From NCBI RefSeq assembly GCF_016900355.1, contig NZ_JACJKA010000004.1:62001-126000 (forward strand): a stretch of 64,000 bases of DNA, given 5' to 3'. Source of the stretch: Bacteroides mediterraneensis. Its GTDB lineage: Bacteria; Bacteroidota; Bacteroidia; Bacteroidales; Bacteroidaceae. Numbering within the stretch: the stretch's first letter is position 1; each line of letters starts with the position of its first letter. The position numbers were made by a program, and so were the translations under genes. This document shows positions 36,640-46,886 of the stretch, one piece after another. The notes beneath the pieces were generated by a model. It saw nothing but the letters and a program-made list of their open reading frames with translations, was not told where the DNA came from and ran no database searches.

Positions 36640-36647
36640 TTCCGGGC

Positions 36648-38237
36648 CTATCTTTTAGGGAAATTCATGCCGGGCTGGCGCAGCAGTTCCAGTGCCTTTT
36701 TCATGCTGTCGCTCAGCGTATTAATCACCTGGAAGTACTCGTTCATGTCCCAGATGTCGCGGGCCAGCAGGGCCTTCAGCTGGGTCTTTATCAGCGGCAG
36801 GGCGGTCTGGAACTGGGCTTCGTCATACTTCACGCCCAGCGAAGTACCTTGTGCCACCAGCTCGTCGAGCATCTCCTTGGTCACTTCAAACTCGCGGTTG
36901 AAACGGTCGAAGGTCTTGTAACGCTTGAGCCATTCCTGCCGGTGACGGTCGATGAGCTTGATGTTCAGCTGTACCATGGCTCCCTTGTCGCGCAGAGCCA
37001 GGTAGTAGTCGGTGTACATCGTGGTATCGATGGGCACAAAATAGTCGGGCATGATGCCTCCACCGCCATACACGGTACGTCCTAACTTCAGGGTCTTGGC
37101 CTTGAGCGAATCGGGGAAATGGATGCTGTCGGCACTCATCATCTCGCCGCGGTTGTAGCGGTCAATCAAATCCTGGTTGTATTTTTCGATGCTCTCGTAA
37201 GGTTTCTGGATGCAACGGCCCGAAGGAGTGTAGTAGCGGGCTACGGTCAGGCGGATCATGGAACCGTCGGGCAGGTCGATGGGACGCTGCACCAGTCCTT
37301 TTCCAAAGGTACGCCGACCGACCACGATACCGCGGTCCCAGTCCTGGATGGCTCCGGTGACAATCTCACTGGCCGAAGCGGAATATTCGTCGACCAGTAC
37401 CACCAAACGACCTTGCTGGAAATCCCCGTCGCCTTTGGCCTCAAATTCCGACCGCGGGTTGCGGCGGCCTTCGGTGTAGACAATGAGTTCCTTTGCTCCC
37501 AATATCTGGTCGCACAGGCTGATGGCCGCATTCAGGTAACCGCCGCCGTTGCCTTGCAAGTCGAGTATCAGGTCTTTCATGCCTTGTTTCTGCAATTTAT
37601 GCAGGGCATCCGTGAATTCCTTGGCGGTAGTGGCCGCAAAACGGTTCACGCGGATGTAGCCAATCTGTCCTTCCACCATGTAGGAAGCGTCGAGACTGTA
37701 TACGGGAATCTTGTCGCGCTTGATGGTGAACGGCAGGAGTTCCTTCACCCCGGCACGCAGCACTTTCACCGTCACCGTGGAGCCTTTCGGTCCGCGCAGA
37801 CGGCGCATCACTTCGTCGGTGTTCATCTTCACGCCGGCAATCACCGTGTCGTTCACTTCAATGATGCGGTCGCCAGCCAGGATACCGACCTTCTCGGAAG
37901 GTCCTCCCGATACGGGCTGGATGACAAACAGGGTATCGGTGGCCATGTTGAACTGGATGCCGATACCGTCGAAATTTCCCTGAAGGGGTTCATTGAGGCG
38001 TTTCACTTCTTCCGGGTCGGAATAGGTGGAATGCGGGTCGAGCTCTTCGAGCATGCTGACAATGGCGGTTTCCACCAACTTGTCTTCGTCTACTTTATCT
38101 ACATAAAGATTGGAAATGGCAAACTCCGCCAACTGCAACTTGCGCGAAGGGGAGTCGAGCAGTCTGTTCTGTGCAGGCAGGGCCGTCCAGGCAGCCAGTC
38201 CGCAACAGAACGCCAAAACATATTTGCTGATTTTCAT
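36648..38237 (-). CDS. ctpA: C-terminal processing peptidase, S41 family
   Basis: A 529-residue periplasmic serine protease. Signal peptide to LPA, then Gln (QNRLLDSP). Seen: PDZ domain with FDGIGIQFN and GPSEKVGILAGDRIIEVND, then the S41 catalytic core with serine in VLVDEYSASASEIVTGA and lysine in RRTFGKGLVQRP. Such enzymes trim exported proteins at their C-terminal ends. It is the last gene of a minus-strand run (GNAT-like, parE, coaD, ctpA), 12 bases after coaD, and has palindrome array B directly behind its stop codon. Confidence 0.96.
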   Translation of the reverse strand: MKISKYVLAFCCGLAAWTALPAQNRLLDSPSRKLQLAEFAISNLYVDKVDEDKLVETAIVSMLEELDPHSTYSDPEEVKRLNEPLQGNFDGIGIQFNMATDTLFVIQPVSGGPSEKVGILAGDRIIEVNDTVIAGVKMNTDEVMRRLRGPKGSTVTVKVLRAGVKELLPFTIKRDKIPVYSLDASYMVEGQIGYIRVNRFAATTAKEFTDALHKLQKQGMKDLILDLQGNGGGYLNAAISLCDQILGAKELIVYTEGRRNPRSEFEAKGDGDFQQGRLVVLVDEYSASASEIVTGAIQDWDRGIVVGRRTFGKGLVQRPIDLPDGSMIRLTVARYYTPSGRCIQKPYESIEKYNQDLIDRYNRGEMMSADSIHFPDSLKAKTLKLGRTVYGGGGIMPDYFVPIDTTMYTDYYLALRDKGAMVQLNIKLIDRHRQEWLKRYKTFDRFNREFEVTKEMLDELVAQGTSLGVKYDEAQFQTALPLIKTQLKALLARDIWDMNEYFQVINTLSDSMKKALELLRQPGMNFPKR

Positions 38238-38249
38238 GTGCTGAAAGTT

Positions 38250-38711
38250 TTATTTGTCGTCTATATCCATTCCTTCGGGCAGGAACGCCGACACGTCCTT
38301 GCCATACTGCAACAGCTCGCGTACGATGGTGGAGCTGATGGCGGTCAGTTCCGGCTCGGTAAAGAGCAGGATGGTTTCCACACCGGCCAGCTTGCGGTTG
38401 ATGTCGGCAATGGTTTCTTCGTATTCAAAATCGTGTACGGTACGGATGCCGCGGATAATGAATCCGGCTCCCCGTTCGCGGGCAAAATCCACCGTAAGGT
38501 TATCGTAGGCCTCGACGGTGATGCGGGGTTCGTCGGCATAGAGTTTCCGGATCATCTCCACACGCTTCTCGGTGGGGAACCAGGTTTTCTTCTTGTCGTT
38601 CACTCCGATGCCGATGACGATTTCGTCCATAAAAGTCAGGGCACGCTTCACCACGGAATAGTGGCCGATGGTAAACGGGTCGAAGGTGCCCGGGAATATT
38701 GCTTTTTTCAT
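38250..38711 (-). CDS. coaD: Phosphopantetheine adenylyltransferase
   Basis: A 153-residue enzyme of coenzyme A synthesis that transfers AMP to 4'-phosphopantetheine. Seen: nucleotidyltransferase motif [36 protein letters not shown] and the ISSTIVREL stretch. I use the ATG at 38711; a GTG at 38714 is in frame just before it. Located between parE and ctpA. Confidence 0.97.
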   Translation of the reverse strand: MKKAIFPGTFDPFTIGHYSVVKRALTFMDEIVIGIGVNDKKKTWFPTEKRVEMIRKLYADEPRITVEAYDNLTVDFARERGAGFIIRGIRTVHDFEYEETIADINRKLAGVETILLFTEPELTAISSTIVRELLQYGKDVSAFLPEGMDIDDK

Positions 38712-38746
38712 CACTGATAATTGACAGTCGATACTTATTTAATGAT

Positions 38747-40687
38747 TCATTCTTCTTCCTTGATCAGGTCTTCTTCCACCACCAGGTTGTCGATGATGAA
38801 GTTCTGGCGTTCCATGGTATTCTTGCCCATGTAGAACTCCAGCAGTTCCTTCACGGCGTCGGTCTTGCGGAGGGTGACCTGCTCCAGACGCATGTCCTTG
38901 CCGATAAAATGGCGGAACTCGTCGGGCGAGATTTCTCCCAGTCCTTTGAATCGGGTGATTTCCGGATTGGGGCTCAGCTTCTCGATGGCGGCCAGACGTT
39001 CTTCGTCCGAATAGCAGTAGATGGTTTCGTAAACACCTTTCTTGCGGTTTCGCACGCGAAACAACGGGGTCTGCAAAATATAGACATGACCTTTCTTAAT
39101 CAGGTCGGGGAAGAACTGCAGGAAGAAAGTAATCATCAGCAGACGGATGTGCATACCGTCCACATCGGCATCGGTGGCCACGATTACCTTATTATACCGG
39201 AGTCCGTCGAGTCCGTCTTCGATGTTCAGGGCTGCCTGCAAGAGGTTGAACTCTTCGTTCTCGTAGACCACCTTCTTGGTCAGGCCGAACGAGTTCAACG
39301 GCTTACCGCGCAAGCTGAACACGGCCTGGGTGTTGACATCGCGGCTCTTCGTGATGGAACCGCTGGCCGAATCTCCCTCGGTAATGAAGATGGAGCTTTC
39401 CAAACGCGGGTCGTCCTCGTCGTCTTTCTTACCGCCCTTCTGGTCATTGAGGTGGATGCGGCAATCGCGCAGCTTGCGGTTGTGCAGGTTGGCTTTCTTG
39501 GCACGCTCGCGGGCAATCTTCGTCACGCCGGCAATGGCCTTGCGCTCTTTCTCGGATTCCTGAATTTTTTGCAACAGGATTTCGGCTACATCGGGATGCT
39601 TGTGGAGATAGTTGTCTACCTGCTCTTTCACAAAGTCGCCCACAAACTTGTTCACGCTGACACCCGACAGCGGATAGGGATTCCCGTCGGAGTCTTTTTC
39701 GGGGGCCATGGTGAGCGAACCGAGCTTGATTTTGGTCTGACTCTCGAAAGTAGGCTCAATCACGTTGATGGCAATGGCAGCCACCAGTCCGTTACGGATG
39801 TCCTGGTATTCGAGGTTCTTCCCGTAGAATTCCTTGATGGTGCGGGCAATGTGTTCCTTGAAGGCACTCTGGTGAGTTCCTCCCTGGGTGGTGTGTTGTC
39901 CGTTGACAAACGAATAGTATTCTTCGCCATACTGGGCACTGTGGGTAAAGGCTATCTCAATGTCCTCGCCCGTGAGGTGCACGATGGGATACAGTCCCGG
40001 GGCCGTCATGTTATCGTTCAGCAAGTCCTCCAGTCCGTTACGGCTCACGATGCGGTGGCCGTTGTAATAAATGGAAAGACCTGTGTTCAGATAGGTATAG
40101 TTACGGAGCATGGTCTCGATGAACTCCGGACGGAAGCGATAGTTCAGAAACAGGGTGTCGTCGGGTTCAAAGAAGATATAGGTACCGTTCTCCTCGTCGG
40201 TAGCGCAGGTTTCGTCGCTGATCAGTTCTCCACGTTCGAAGACGGCCTTGCGCATCTGTCCGTCGCGGGCACTCCAGGCTACAAAATGCGAACTCAGGGC
40301 ATTGACCGCCTTGGCACCTACTCCATTCAGTCCCACACTTTTCTTGAAGGCCTTGGTGTCGTACTTACCTCCGGTGTTCAGCATGGAGACGGCATCGACC
40401 AGACTTCCCAAAGGGATGCCTCGCCCATAGTCGCGCACGGACACACGCAAGTTGTCTTCCAGCTGAATCTCGATGCGCTTTCCGGCGCCCATCTTGAACT
40501 CGTCGATGCTGTTGTCCACCACTTCCTTGAGCAGTACATAGATACCATCTTCGGCCTGTGAACCGTCGCCCAGTCGTCCGATGTACATACCGGGACGAGT
40601 GCGCACGTGCTCCATGTCGCTCAGGTGACGAATGTTCTCTTCCGTATAGTTGGCGGAAGAAACGGTGTGTTCGTTAATTTCCTCCAT
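38747..40687 (-). CDS. parE: DNA topoisomerase IV subunit B
   Basis: A 646-residue type IIA topoisomerase ATPase subunit. Seen: [18 protein letters not shown]-binding [17 protein letters not shown] and [11 protein letters not shown], then the TOPRIM domain with [20 protein letters not shown] and [14 protein letters not shown]. The length and absence of the large GyrB insertion favour ParE over GyrB. It decatenates daughter chromosomes together with ParC, which is not in this window. Second gene of the run that ends with ctpA. Confidence 0.93.
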   Translation of the reverse strand: MEEINEHTVSSANYTEENIRHLSDMEHVRTRPGMYIGRLGDGSQAEDGIYVLLKEVVDNSIDEFKMGAGKRIEIQLEDNLRVSVRDYGRGIPLGSLVDAVSMLNTGGKYDTKAFKKSVGLNGVGAKAVNALSSHFVAWSARDGQMRKAVFERGELISDETCATDEENGTYIFFEPDDTLFLNYRFRPEFIETMLRNYTYLNTGLSIYYNGHRIVSRNGLEDLLNDNMTAPGLYPIVHLTGEDIEIAFTHSAQYGEEYYSFVNGQHTTQGGTHQSAFKEHIARTIKEFYGKNLEYQDIRNGLVAAIAINVIEPTFESQTKIKLGSLTMAPEKDSDGNPYPLSGVSVNKFVGDFVKEQVDNYLHKHPDVAEILLQKIQESEKERKAIAGVTKIARERAKKANLHNRKLRDCRIHLNDQKGGKKDDEDDPRLESSIFITEGDSASGSITKSRDVNTQAVFSLRGKPLNSFGLTKKVVYENEEFNLLQAALNIEDGLDGLRYNKVIVATDADVDGMHIRLLMITFFLQFFPDLIKKGHVYILQTPLFRVRNRKKGVYETIYCYSDEERLAAIEKLSPNPEITRFKGLGEISPDEFRHFIGKDMRLEQVTLRKTDAVKELLEFYMGKNTMERQNFIIDNLVVEEDLIKEEE

Positions 40688-40709
40688 TATATAAATCCCC
40701 TTTCTGACA

Positions 40710-41840
40710 TTAAATCATTTTCTTATAAGCCCGACGACGTTTGTGCTGTACCGATTCAAAGGCACTCCACTGTGCCTGCACTTTCTTGTTGAGCTCCAGT
40801 TCCGGGTTGCTCTCACCGTACTCAAATCCCATCTGCTGGAAGATAGGTACCAAATCGTAGAACAGCAGGGCATTGACTCCCTTGCTCTGGTATTCGGGCT
40901 TCACGCCTACCAGCAACAAATCGAGGATGCGAGGCCGCTTGATGAACAGGGCTTTCAGCAAATAATACCAACCGAAAGGCAGCATCTTGCCCTTGGCTTT
41001 CTGCAAGGCAACAGACAACGAAGGCATGGCAATACCCACGGCTACCAGATTGCCTTCTTCGTCTTCTACCAACGACACCATGCGCAAATCGATGAGTGGG
41101 AGATACATCTTGACATACTGGTCAATCTGTCCCTGGGTCATCTGTGAATAGCCATACAATGGCGCGTAGGCTTCATTAATCAAATCGAAGATTTTCTGCC
41201 CGTAATTTCCTTTTTTGATGTCACCCCGTTTGAGTTTCTTGATTTTCAGTTTGTATTTCTGCAGGATGATTTCAGAGATACGCACAAACTTGTCGGGAAG
41301 CTGGTGCGGCACAGTGAGCTTGTATTCCACCCAGTCGGCTTCTTTCTCAAAGCCCAACTGCTCCATGTGTTCGGGATAGTAAGAATAGTTATAAATGGTA
41401 GCCATCGTACCCAACTGGTCGTACCCTTCTACCAGCATGCCTTCGGCATCCATATCGGTAAACCCCAGCGGACCCACCATGGCTTCCATTCCTCGTTCCT
41501 TTCCCCATTTGGCCACCGCATCGAGCAAGGCTGCCGACACTTCTTCTTCGTCAATGAAGTCAATCCAGCCGAAGCGCACTTCCTTCTTGTGCCAGGTGTC
41601 GTTGGCCCGGTGATTGATGATGGCAGCCACACGGCCTACAATCTCATCCCCCCGATAGGCCAGAAAATAATCGGCCTCACAAAACTCAAACGCTGCATTC
41701 TTCTTCGGGTTGAAGGTGTTGAGCATGTCATCGTACAAATCGGGGACAGAATAAGGATTATTTTTATAAAGTTCGTAATTGAAACGTATGAACTTCTTCA
41801 GTTCTGCTTTCGTCGTAACTTTTTGAATCGAGATAGTCAT
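40710..41840 (-). CDS. GNAT-fold-like conserved Bacteroidetes protein
   Basis: A 376-residue cytoplasmic protein. The pattern [18 protein letters not shown] near residue 65 and [15 protein letters not shown] near 265 look like acetyltransferase (GNAT) strands, perhaps in two lobes, and such proteins are annotated as N-acetyltransferases in Bacteroides. Substrate and activity are unknown. First gene of a minus-strand run with parE, coaD and ctpA (22-base gap to parE). A near-consensus -7 box (TATCTTTA) lies at 41891-41898. Confidence 0.7.
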   Translation of the reverse strand: MTISIQKVTTKAELKKFIRFNYELYKNNPYSVPDLYDDMLNTFNPKKNAAFEFCEADYFLAYRGDEIVGRVAAIINHRANDTWHKKEVRFGWIDFIDEEEVSAALLDAVAKWGKERGMEAMVGPLGFTDMDAEGMLVEGYDQLGTMATIYNYSYYPEHMEQLGFEKEADWVEYKLTVPHQLPDKFVRISEIILQKYKLKIKKLKRGDIKKGNYGQKIFDLINEAYAPLYGYSQMTQGQIDQYVKMYLPLIDLRMVSLVEDEEGNLVAVGIAMPSLSVALQKAKGKMLPFGWYYLLKALFIKRPRILDLLLVGVKPEYQSKGVNALLFYDLVPIFQQMGFEYGESNPELELNKKVQAQWSAFESVQHKRRRAYKKMI

Positions 41841-42153
41841 TGCGGTATAATTTTCTTTCGTTCGCTAAGAGTTTAGAAAAATTAAGGCTGTAAAGATAAT
41901 GCTTTTTCTCCGAAAATGCGGTCTATTTACTGATTTTCACACTTTAAGCCCGGACGGGAAAAAACCGAGACGGCTCTCTGTGGCCTATTGTGGGGATGCA
42001 TTTTAACGATTCTTTTCATTTGTTTCCAGATTGCCAAGCCTCCAAAACCGATAAGTCACTATCCTACAACAAAATACGTCACTTTTCCCTCACGAGAATC
42101 GAAAATTTATTCACCGCCCGACGAGTGGACGTGAATTTTACATTCTCACAAAC
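41841..42153. other. Intergenic stretch of 313 bases without a recognisable gene
   Basis: Between the DUF3810 gene and the GNAT-like gene, both on the minus strand. It holds one near-consensus -7 box (41891-41898, minus strand). A 72-codon frame on the plus strand (41990-42208) runs into the DUF3810 gene and shows no protein-like features. I see no tRNA, clear hairpin or repeat. Confidence 0.7.
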
Positions 42154-43203
42154 TCATTTCCACCAGTCGGCGGGTAATGACAAGACCATGGCGATGACCT
42201 CCCCATAGTTTTTCTGCCCGGACGGAATCTGATTGCCCTTCAGGTACCATTCGTAAATCTGCTCCTGTATCCGTCCGACCCACGGACTGTATCTTTCTTC
42301 CCAATACGCCTGCTTCTCCCGAAGAGTCTGAATGACCTCCGGACGGATGGACTGGAGCAGCTGACGGTAAGCATCGTCATCCAGCAAACCGGCCGCATTG
42401 GAAAGTACATAAGGGAGCAATCCGAAGTAACCGGCATAACGGACAGCCGGCGACTGGGAACGGATGCAAATCTGATAGGCCCAGAAATTGGCTTCGGCCT
42501 CACTGCTTACTCCCAACAGGTGGGCATATTCATGCGCATAGGTAAAAGGCCATTGCAAAGGAGGCAACTCACGGTTCAACTGCGATTCGGCAAAGAAAGG
42601 TCCCATGTAGCCCAAGACTCCCACACCGGAATAGAGGGCGTTGAAAGCTACCGGCTTGGGATGCTGGTAGCTGCGAGGAGACGACAAACCGAAACGGGAG
42701 GGTACCTGCGCATAGAGTTGTTTCACTTCCTGCTCGATTTCATCGTGGGCGGGAAGCGACAGGGTGGTATAGGCCGCATTCAGGCTGTCGGTATAAGTAG
42801 TCAGGAAACGATGGAAATCTTCTTCCACATAGGCCACCGGTTCGATGGCCGACCGATTGAAAAAGTCTTTCCGGAAATAATTGATGCCCCACCCCCAATA
42901 GAACCAAAGATAGACGACCACGAGGACTTCGGCTTCGGCACGCAACGTCCACTTCCAGCCTTTTTTCTTCCTGCGTGCCCAAAACGGCAGCCCGATGAAA
43001 AGGGCACAAAAAGCGATGACCAGCCATTCTTCCACCGAAAATGGAATCCATGCCACCAGGGCAGACAGCACGGTGGAACACACGGGATAGACGTAACGGG
43101 CATACGCCTCTCCCGCCGCCGGCCAATAACGGCAGAGAATTACCAGCACCAGCAAAAAGGCTTCTATGCCCCAACGGACAAAACGTAACGGAAAACTTTT
43201 CAT
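42154..43203 (-). CDS. DUF3810 family membrane zinc-peptidase-like protein
   Basis: A 349-residue protein with two or three N-terminal membrane segments (FLLVLVILCRYW and following) and a zinc-peptidase motif HEYAHLLGVSSEAEANFWAY (HExxH plus a downstream glutamate). The family is common in Bacteroidetes and its substrate is unknown. I place the start at ATG 43203 (MKSFPLRF); the longest frame would begin at 43272. A full -7 box ends only 5 bases before this ATG, so the transcript may be leaderless. Confidence 0.87.
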   Translation of the reverse strand: MKSFPLRFVRWGIEAFLLVLVILCRYWPAAGEAYARYVYPVCSTVLSALVAWIPFSVEEWLVIAFCALFIGLPFWARRKKKGWKWTLRAEAEVLVVVYLWFYWGWGINYFRKDFFNRSAIEPVAYVEEDFHRFLTTYTDSLNAAYTTLSLPAHDEIEQEVKQLYAQVPSRFGLSSPRSYQHPKPVAFNALYSGVGVLGYMGPFFAESQLNRELPPLQWPFTYAHEYAHLLGVSSEAEANFWAYQICIRSQSPAVRYAGYFGLLPYVLSNAAGLLDDDAYRQLLQSIRPEVIQTLREKQAYWEERYSPWVGRIQEQIYEWYLKGNQIPSGQKNYGEVIAMVLSLPADWWK

Positions 43204-43208
43204 ACACA

Positions 43209-43216
43209 CAAAGTTA
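43209..43216 (-). promoter_or_regulatory. Predicted -7 box for the DUF3810 gene
   Basis: The minus strand reads TAACTTTG (full consensus), 5 bases before the preferred start codon at 43203. Confidence 0.5.
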
Positions 43217-43258
43217 TATGTTTTCAAAGAAGGTGAAGGTAGTGACGAAGAAAATATA

Positions 43259-43266
43259 TACTTTTG
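43259..43266 (+). promoter_or_regulatory. Predicted -7 box for the nucleoside-gate gene
   Basis: TACTTTTG, full match to TAnnTTTG, 37 bases before the start codon at 43304. It could drive the whole downstream run. Confidence 0.5.
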
Positions 43267-43303
43267 TAACACAGATTAATCATGAATTATACTTAGACAG
43301 AAA

Positions 43304-44536
43304 ATGGCATTAAACTACATCTGGATTGCATTCTTTCTGCTGGCCTTCGGGGTGGCCCTTGTGAAACTGGTGTGCTTTGGCGACACGACGGTTTTTCCAA
43401 CCATCATCAACTCTACTTTCGACTCGTCGAAGACGGCTTTCGAGATTTCTTTGGGACTGACCGGTGTACTTTCGCTTTGGCTCGGCATCATGAAGATTGG
43501 TGAGAAGGGAGGCGTGATCCAGCTCTTTGCCCGGCTGCTCAGTCCGCTGTTTTCAAAACTGTTTCCGGACATCCCGAAAGGACATCCGGTGACGGGTAGT
43601 ATTTTCATGAACTTAGCGGCCAACATGCTGGGGCTGGACAACGCAGCCACTCCGCTCGGACTGAAAGCCATGGAAGGACTGCAAGAACTGAACCCGAAAA
43701 AAGACACGGCGAGCAACCCGATGATTATGTTTTTAGTGCTGAACACTTCGGGGCTGACCTTGATTCCTATCAGCATCATGGTGTATCGGGCGCAGTTAGG
43801 AGCGGCCCAACCCACCGATGTGTTTGTACCCATCCTGTTGGCTACGTTCTTTTCAACCTTGGCCGGCATTCTTGCAGTCAGCCTGTACCAACGCATCAAC
43901 TTGCTGAACCGTACCATCCTCCTGTTCTTGGGAGGAGCCAGCCTTTTCATCGCGGGCATCATCTATTTCTTCCACCTGCTTACCCGGCAGCAGATTGACC
44001 TGTACTCTACCACCTTTGCCAATGTCTTCCTGTTTCTGATTATCATCGGTTTCATCGTGGCCGGCGTACGGAAAAAGGTCAATGTGTACGATGCCTTTGT
44101 GGAAGGGGCCAAAGAGGGTTTCTCCACTGCCGTACGAATCATCCCGTATCTGGTGGCCATCTTAGTTGCCATCGGAGTGTTCCGGGCTTCGGGTGCCATG
44201 GATTTTCTGATACAAGGTATCGCCACCTTGGTGAGAGGCTGCGGACTGGACGACCAGTTTGTGGGGGCATTACCTACCGCCCTGATGAAACCGTTGAGCG
44301 GAAGCGGGGCCCGTGGACTGATGGTGGATGCCATGACGACCTACGGGGCTGATTCTTTCGTGGGACGGCTGGCCTGCATTTTCCAAGGTTCCACCGATAC
44401 CACGTTCTACATCTTGGCAGTCTACTTTGGCAGTGTGAGCGTAACGCGCACCCGGCACGCCGTGCCTTGCGGACTGATTGCCGACTTTGCCGGTATTCTG
44501 GCTGCCATCTTTATCGGATATTTATTTTTCAATTAA
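43304..44536 (+). CDS. Nucleoside recognition (Gate) domain membrane protein, SpmA-SpmB-like fusion
   Basis: A 410-residue inner-membrane protein with about ten hydrophobic segments. Two Gate-type domains are seen: one near residues 40-150 (GLTGVLSLWLGIMKIGEKGG, NMLGLDNAATPLGLKAM) and a second near 270-395 (PYLVAILVAIGVFRASGAMD, MKPLSGSGARGLMVDAM). They match the spore-maturation proteins SpmA and SpmB joined in one chain. The organism is not a spore former; the family is related to nucleoside transporters, but the substrate is unknown. It leads a plus-strand run with ybeY 9 bases downstream. Confidence 0.9.
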   Translation: MALNYIWIAFFLLAFGVALVKLVCFGDTTVFPTIINSTFDSSKTAFEISLGLTGVLSLWLGIMKIGEKGGVIQLFARLLSPLFSKLFPDIPKGHPVTGSIFMNLAANMLGLDNAATPLGLKAMEGLQELNPKKDTASNPMIMFLVLNTSGLTLIPISIMVYRAQLGAAQPTDVFVPILLATFFSTLAGILAVSLYQRINLLNRTILLFLGGASLFIAGIIYFFHLLTRQQIDLYSTTFANVFLFLIIIGFIVAGVRKKVNVYDAFVEGAKEGFSTAVRIIPYLVAILVAIGVFRASGAMDFLIQGIATLVRGCGLDDQFVGALPTALMKPLSGSGARGLMVDAMTTYGADSFVGRLACIFQGSTDTTFYILAVYFGSVSVTRTRHAVPCGLIADFAGILAAIFIGYLFFN

Positions 44537-44545
44537 CATACCATT

Positions 44546-44968
44546 ATGATCACTTATCAAACGGAAGGCGTGGAAATGCCCGCCATCAAGCAGCGTGAAA
44601 CCACCGCATGGATCAAAGCCGTAGCAGAAACCTACGGAAAAAGAGTGGGCGACATTGCCTATATTTTCTGCTCGGACGAGAAGATTCTGGAAGTGAACCG
44701 CCAGTACCTGCAGCACGATTATTACACGGATATCATCACCTTCGACTACTGCGAAGGGAAACGGCTGTCGGGCGACCTGTTCATCAGCCTGGACACCGTA
44801 CGCACCAATGCCGTGCAGTTTGAAGCGCCGTATGAGACGGAACTTTTCCGGGTTATCATCCACGGTGTACTGCACTTGTGCGGCATCAACGACAAGGGTC
44901 CCGGCGAACGCGAAATCATGGAGGCCGCCGAAAACAAGGCCCTGGAAATGCGGAAAGATTTCATGTAA
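44546..44968 (+). CDS. ybeY: Endoribonuclease YbeY
   Basis: A 140-residue metal-dependent RNase for 16S rRNA 3' maturation and ribosome quality control. Seen: QHDYYTDIITFDY and GDLFISLDTV of the family, and the zinc region HGVLHLCGINDKG. The usual motif is HxxxHxxxxxH; the third position here is Asp instead of His. Asp can bind zinc, so the enzyme may be active. Located between the gate-protein gene and mnmG. Confidence 0.94.
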   Translation: MITYQTEGVEMPAIKQRETTAWIKAVAETYGKRVGDIAYIFCSDEKILEVNRQYLQHDYYTDIITFDYCEGKRLSGDLFISLDTVRTNAVQFEAPYETELFRVIIHGVLHLCGINDKGPGEREIMEAAENKALEMRKDFM

Positions 44969-44972
44969 TTCG

Positions 44973-44980
44973 TATTTTTG
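44973..44980 (+). promoter_or_regulatory. Predicted -7 box for mnmG
   Basis: TATTTTTG, full match to TAnnTTTG, 26 bases before the mnmG start codon. Confidence 0.5.
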
Positions 44981-45006
44981 CAAAAGAAATAAAAACATAA
45001 AAACGA

Positions 45007-46878
45007 ATGGATTTCAAGTATGATGTAATCGTAATCGGAGCCGGTCATGCCGGATGCGAGGCCGCAGCGGCCGCCGCCAACTTGGGTTCAAAGACCTGCC
45101 TGATTACCATGGACATGAACAAAATCGGACAGATGAGCTGCAACCCGGCCGTCGGAGGTATTGCCAAGGGACAAATCGTGAGAGAGATTGATGCCTTAGG
45201 CGGATACATGGGACTCGTGACCGACAAGACGGCTATCCAGTTCCGCATGCTGAACCGTTCCAAGGGTCCGGCCATGTGGAGCCCGCGTGCGCAATGCGAC
45301 CGTGGCAAGTTTATCTGGGCCTGGAGAGAGGTGCTCGAGAATCTGCCGAACCTGCATATCTGGCAGGACACCGTAGAGGAACTGCTGGTAGAAAACGGAG
45401 AAGTGACGGGACTGGTGACTTGCTGGGGCGTGACGTTCCATGCCAAATGTATCGTACTCACCGCGGGTACGTTCTTGAACGGACTGATGCACATCGGCCA
45501 CAAGATGCTGCCCGGCGGACGCTGTGCGGAACCGGCATCGTATCATCTCACCGAATCCATCACCCGCCACGGCATTACGGCCGGGCGAATGAAGACGGGT
45601 ACACCGGTCCGCATCGACGGCAAGAGCGTTCACTTCGACTTGATGGACACCCAGGACGGAGAAAATGATTTCCACCGTTTCTCGTTCATCAGCGAGCCGC
45701 GTCACCTGAAGCAACTGCAATGCTGGACGTGCTTCACCAACGAGGAAGTGCATGCCACCTTGCGGAAAGGACTGGCCGACTCTCCCCTTTTCAACGGACA
45801 AATCAAGAGCATCGGACCACGTTACTGCCCGAGCATCGAGACCAAAATCGTGACCTTCCCCGACAAACCGCAACACCAGCTTTTCCTGGAACCGGAAGGG
45901 GAAACGACCCGCGAACTTTACCTGAATGGATTCTCTTCTTCGCTGCCGATGGAGATTCAGTTAGAGGCTTTGAAGAAGATTCCGTGCTTCAAAGATCTGG
46001 TAGTATACCGTCCGGGATATGCCATCGAATACGACTATTTCGACCCGACCCAGCTGAAGCATACACTGGAATCGAAGGTGGTGAAGAACCTGTTCTTTGC
46101 CGGACAGGTGAACGGTACGACCGGATACGAAGAAGCCGGCGGACAAGGAATCATTGCCGGTATCAACGCCCACCTGAACTGCCATGGCGGAGAGCCTTTC
46201 GTATTAGGACGTGATGAAGCGTACATCGGCGTATTAATTGACGACTTGGTAACGAAGGGTGTGGACGAGCCGTACCGTATGTTTACCTCAAGAGCCGAAT
46301 ACCGTATCCTGCTTCGTCAGGACGATGCCGACATGCGACTGACAGAACGTGCTTATCAATTAGGATTGGTAAAAGAAGACCGGTATGCCATCTTCCAAAA
46401 GAAGCGGGAAGCCATCGACCATCTGGTAGACTTCGTGAACAACTTCTCGGTAAAGGCCGACAAGATTAATGACGCGCTGGAAAGCCTGGGCACGGCCCGA
46501 CTTACTCATGGATGCAAGCTGGTGGATTTAATCAGTCGCCCACAGATTACCATCGAAAACATTGCGCCACACATCGCCGCGTTCCAGGCCGAGCTGGACA
46601 AGATTGAAGACCGGAAAGAAGAGATTATAGAGGCCGCCGAAATCCGTATCAAGTACAAAGGCTACATTGACAGGGAGCGAACCATTGCCGACAAGATTCA
46701 CCGGTTGGAGACCATCCGCATCAAGGGCCGGTTCGACTACGCCAACCTCCAATCCCTGTCGACCGAAGCACGCCAGAAGCTCGTGAAGATAGACCCAGAG
46801 ACCCTGGCACAAGCCAGCCGTATCCCAGGCGTTTCGCCCAGCGACATCAACGTGCTGCTCGTGCTGTTAGGGCGTTAA
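45007..46878 (+). CDS. mnmG: tRNA uridine-5-carboxymethylaminomethyl modification enzyme MnmG
   Basis: A 623-residue FAD enzyme that works with MnmE to modify the wobble uridine of several tRNAs. Seen: FAD motif VIVIGAGHAGCEAAAAAANL, MSCNPAVGGIAKGQIVREID, SKGPAMWSPRAQCDR, the second signature GQVNGTTGYEEAGGQGIIAG, TSRAEYRILLRQDDADMRLT, and a C-terminal helical domain that ends in ASRIPGVSPSDINVLLVLL. Classical gidA is origin-proximal in many bacteria; a parS-type site 8 bases after the stop codon supports that here. Confidence 0.98.
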   Translation: MDFKYDVIVIGAGHAGCEAAAAAANLGSKTCLITMDMNKIGQMSCNPAVGGIAKGQIVREIDALGGYMGLVTDKTAIQFRMLNRSKGPAMWSPRAQCDRGKFIWAWREVLENLPNLHIWQDTVEELLVENGEVTGLVTCWGVTFHAKCIVLTAGTFLNGLMHIGHKMLPGGRCAEPASYHLTESITRHGITAGRMKTGTPVRIDGKSVHFDLMDTQDGENDFHRFSFISEPRHLKQLQCWTCFTNEEVHATLRKGLADSPLFNGQIKSIGPRYCPSIETKIVTFPDKPQHQLFLEPEGETTRELYLNGFSSSLPMEIQLEALKKIPCFKDLVVYRPGYAIEYDYFDPTQLKHTLESKVVKNLFFAGQVNGTTGYEEAGGQGIIAGINAHLNCHGGEPFVLGRDEAYIGVLIDDLVTKGVDEPYRMFTSRAEYRILLRQDDADMRLTERAYQLGLVKEDRYAIFQKKREAIDHLVDFVNNFSVKADKINDALESLGTARLTHGCKLVDLISRPQITIENIAPHIAAFQAELDKIEDRKEEIIEAAEIRIKYKGYIDRERTIADKIHRLETIRIKGRFDYANLQSLSTEARQKLVKIDPETLAQASRIPGVSPSDINVLLVLLGR

Positions 46879-46886
46879 ACGAGCGA

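Noticed and set aside
38699-40561. A 620-codon open frame on the plus strand opposite parE, with similar long frames at 37119-38717, 13115-14527 and 61263-62486.
   Set aside because: They are antisense shadows of well-supported genes (parE, ctpA, lepB, GH20). The translations have no recognisable domains and arise from the codon bias of the real genes.
41990-42208. A 72-codon plus-strand frame in the 313-base gap.
   Set aside because: It runs into the DUF3810 gene on the opposite strand, has no signal peptide or motif and no clear promoter.
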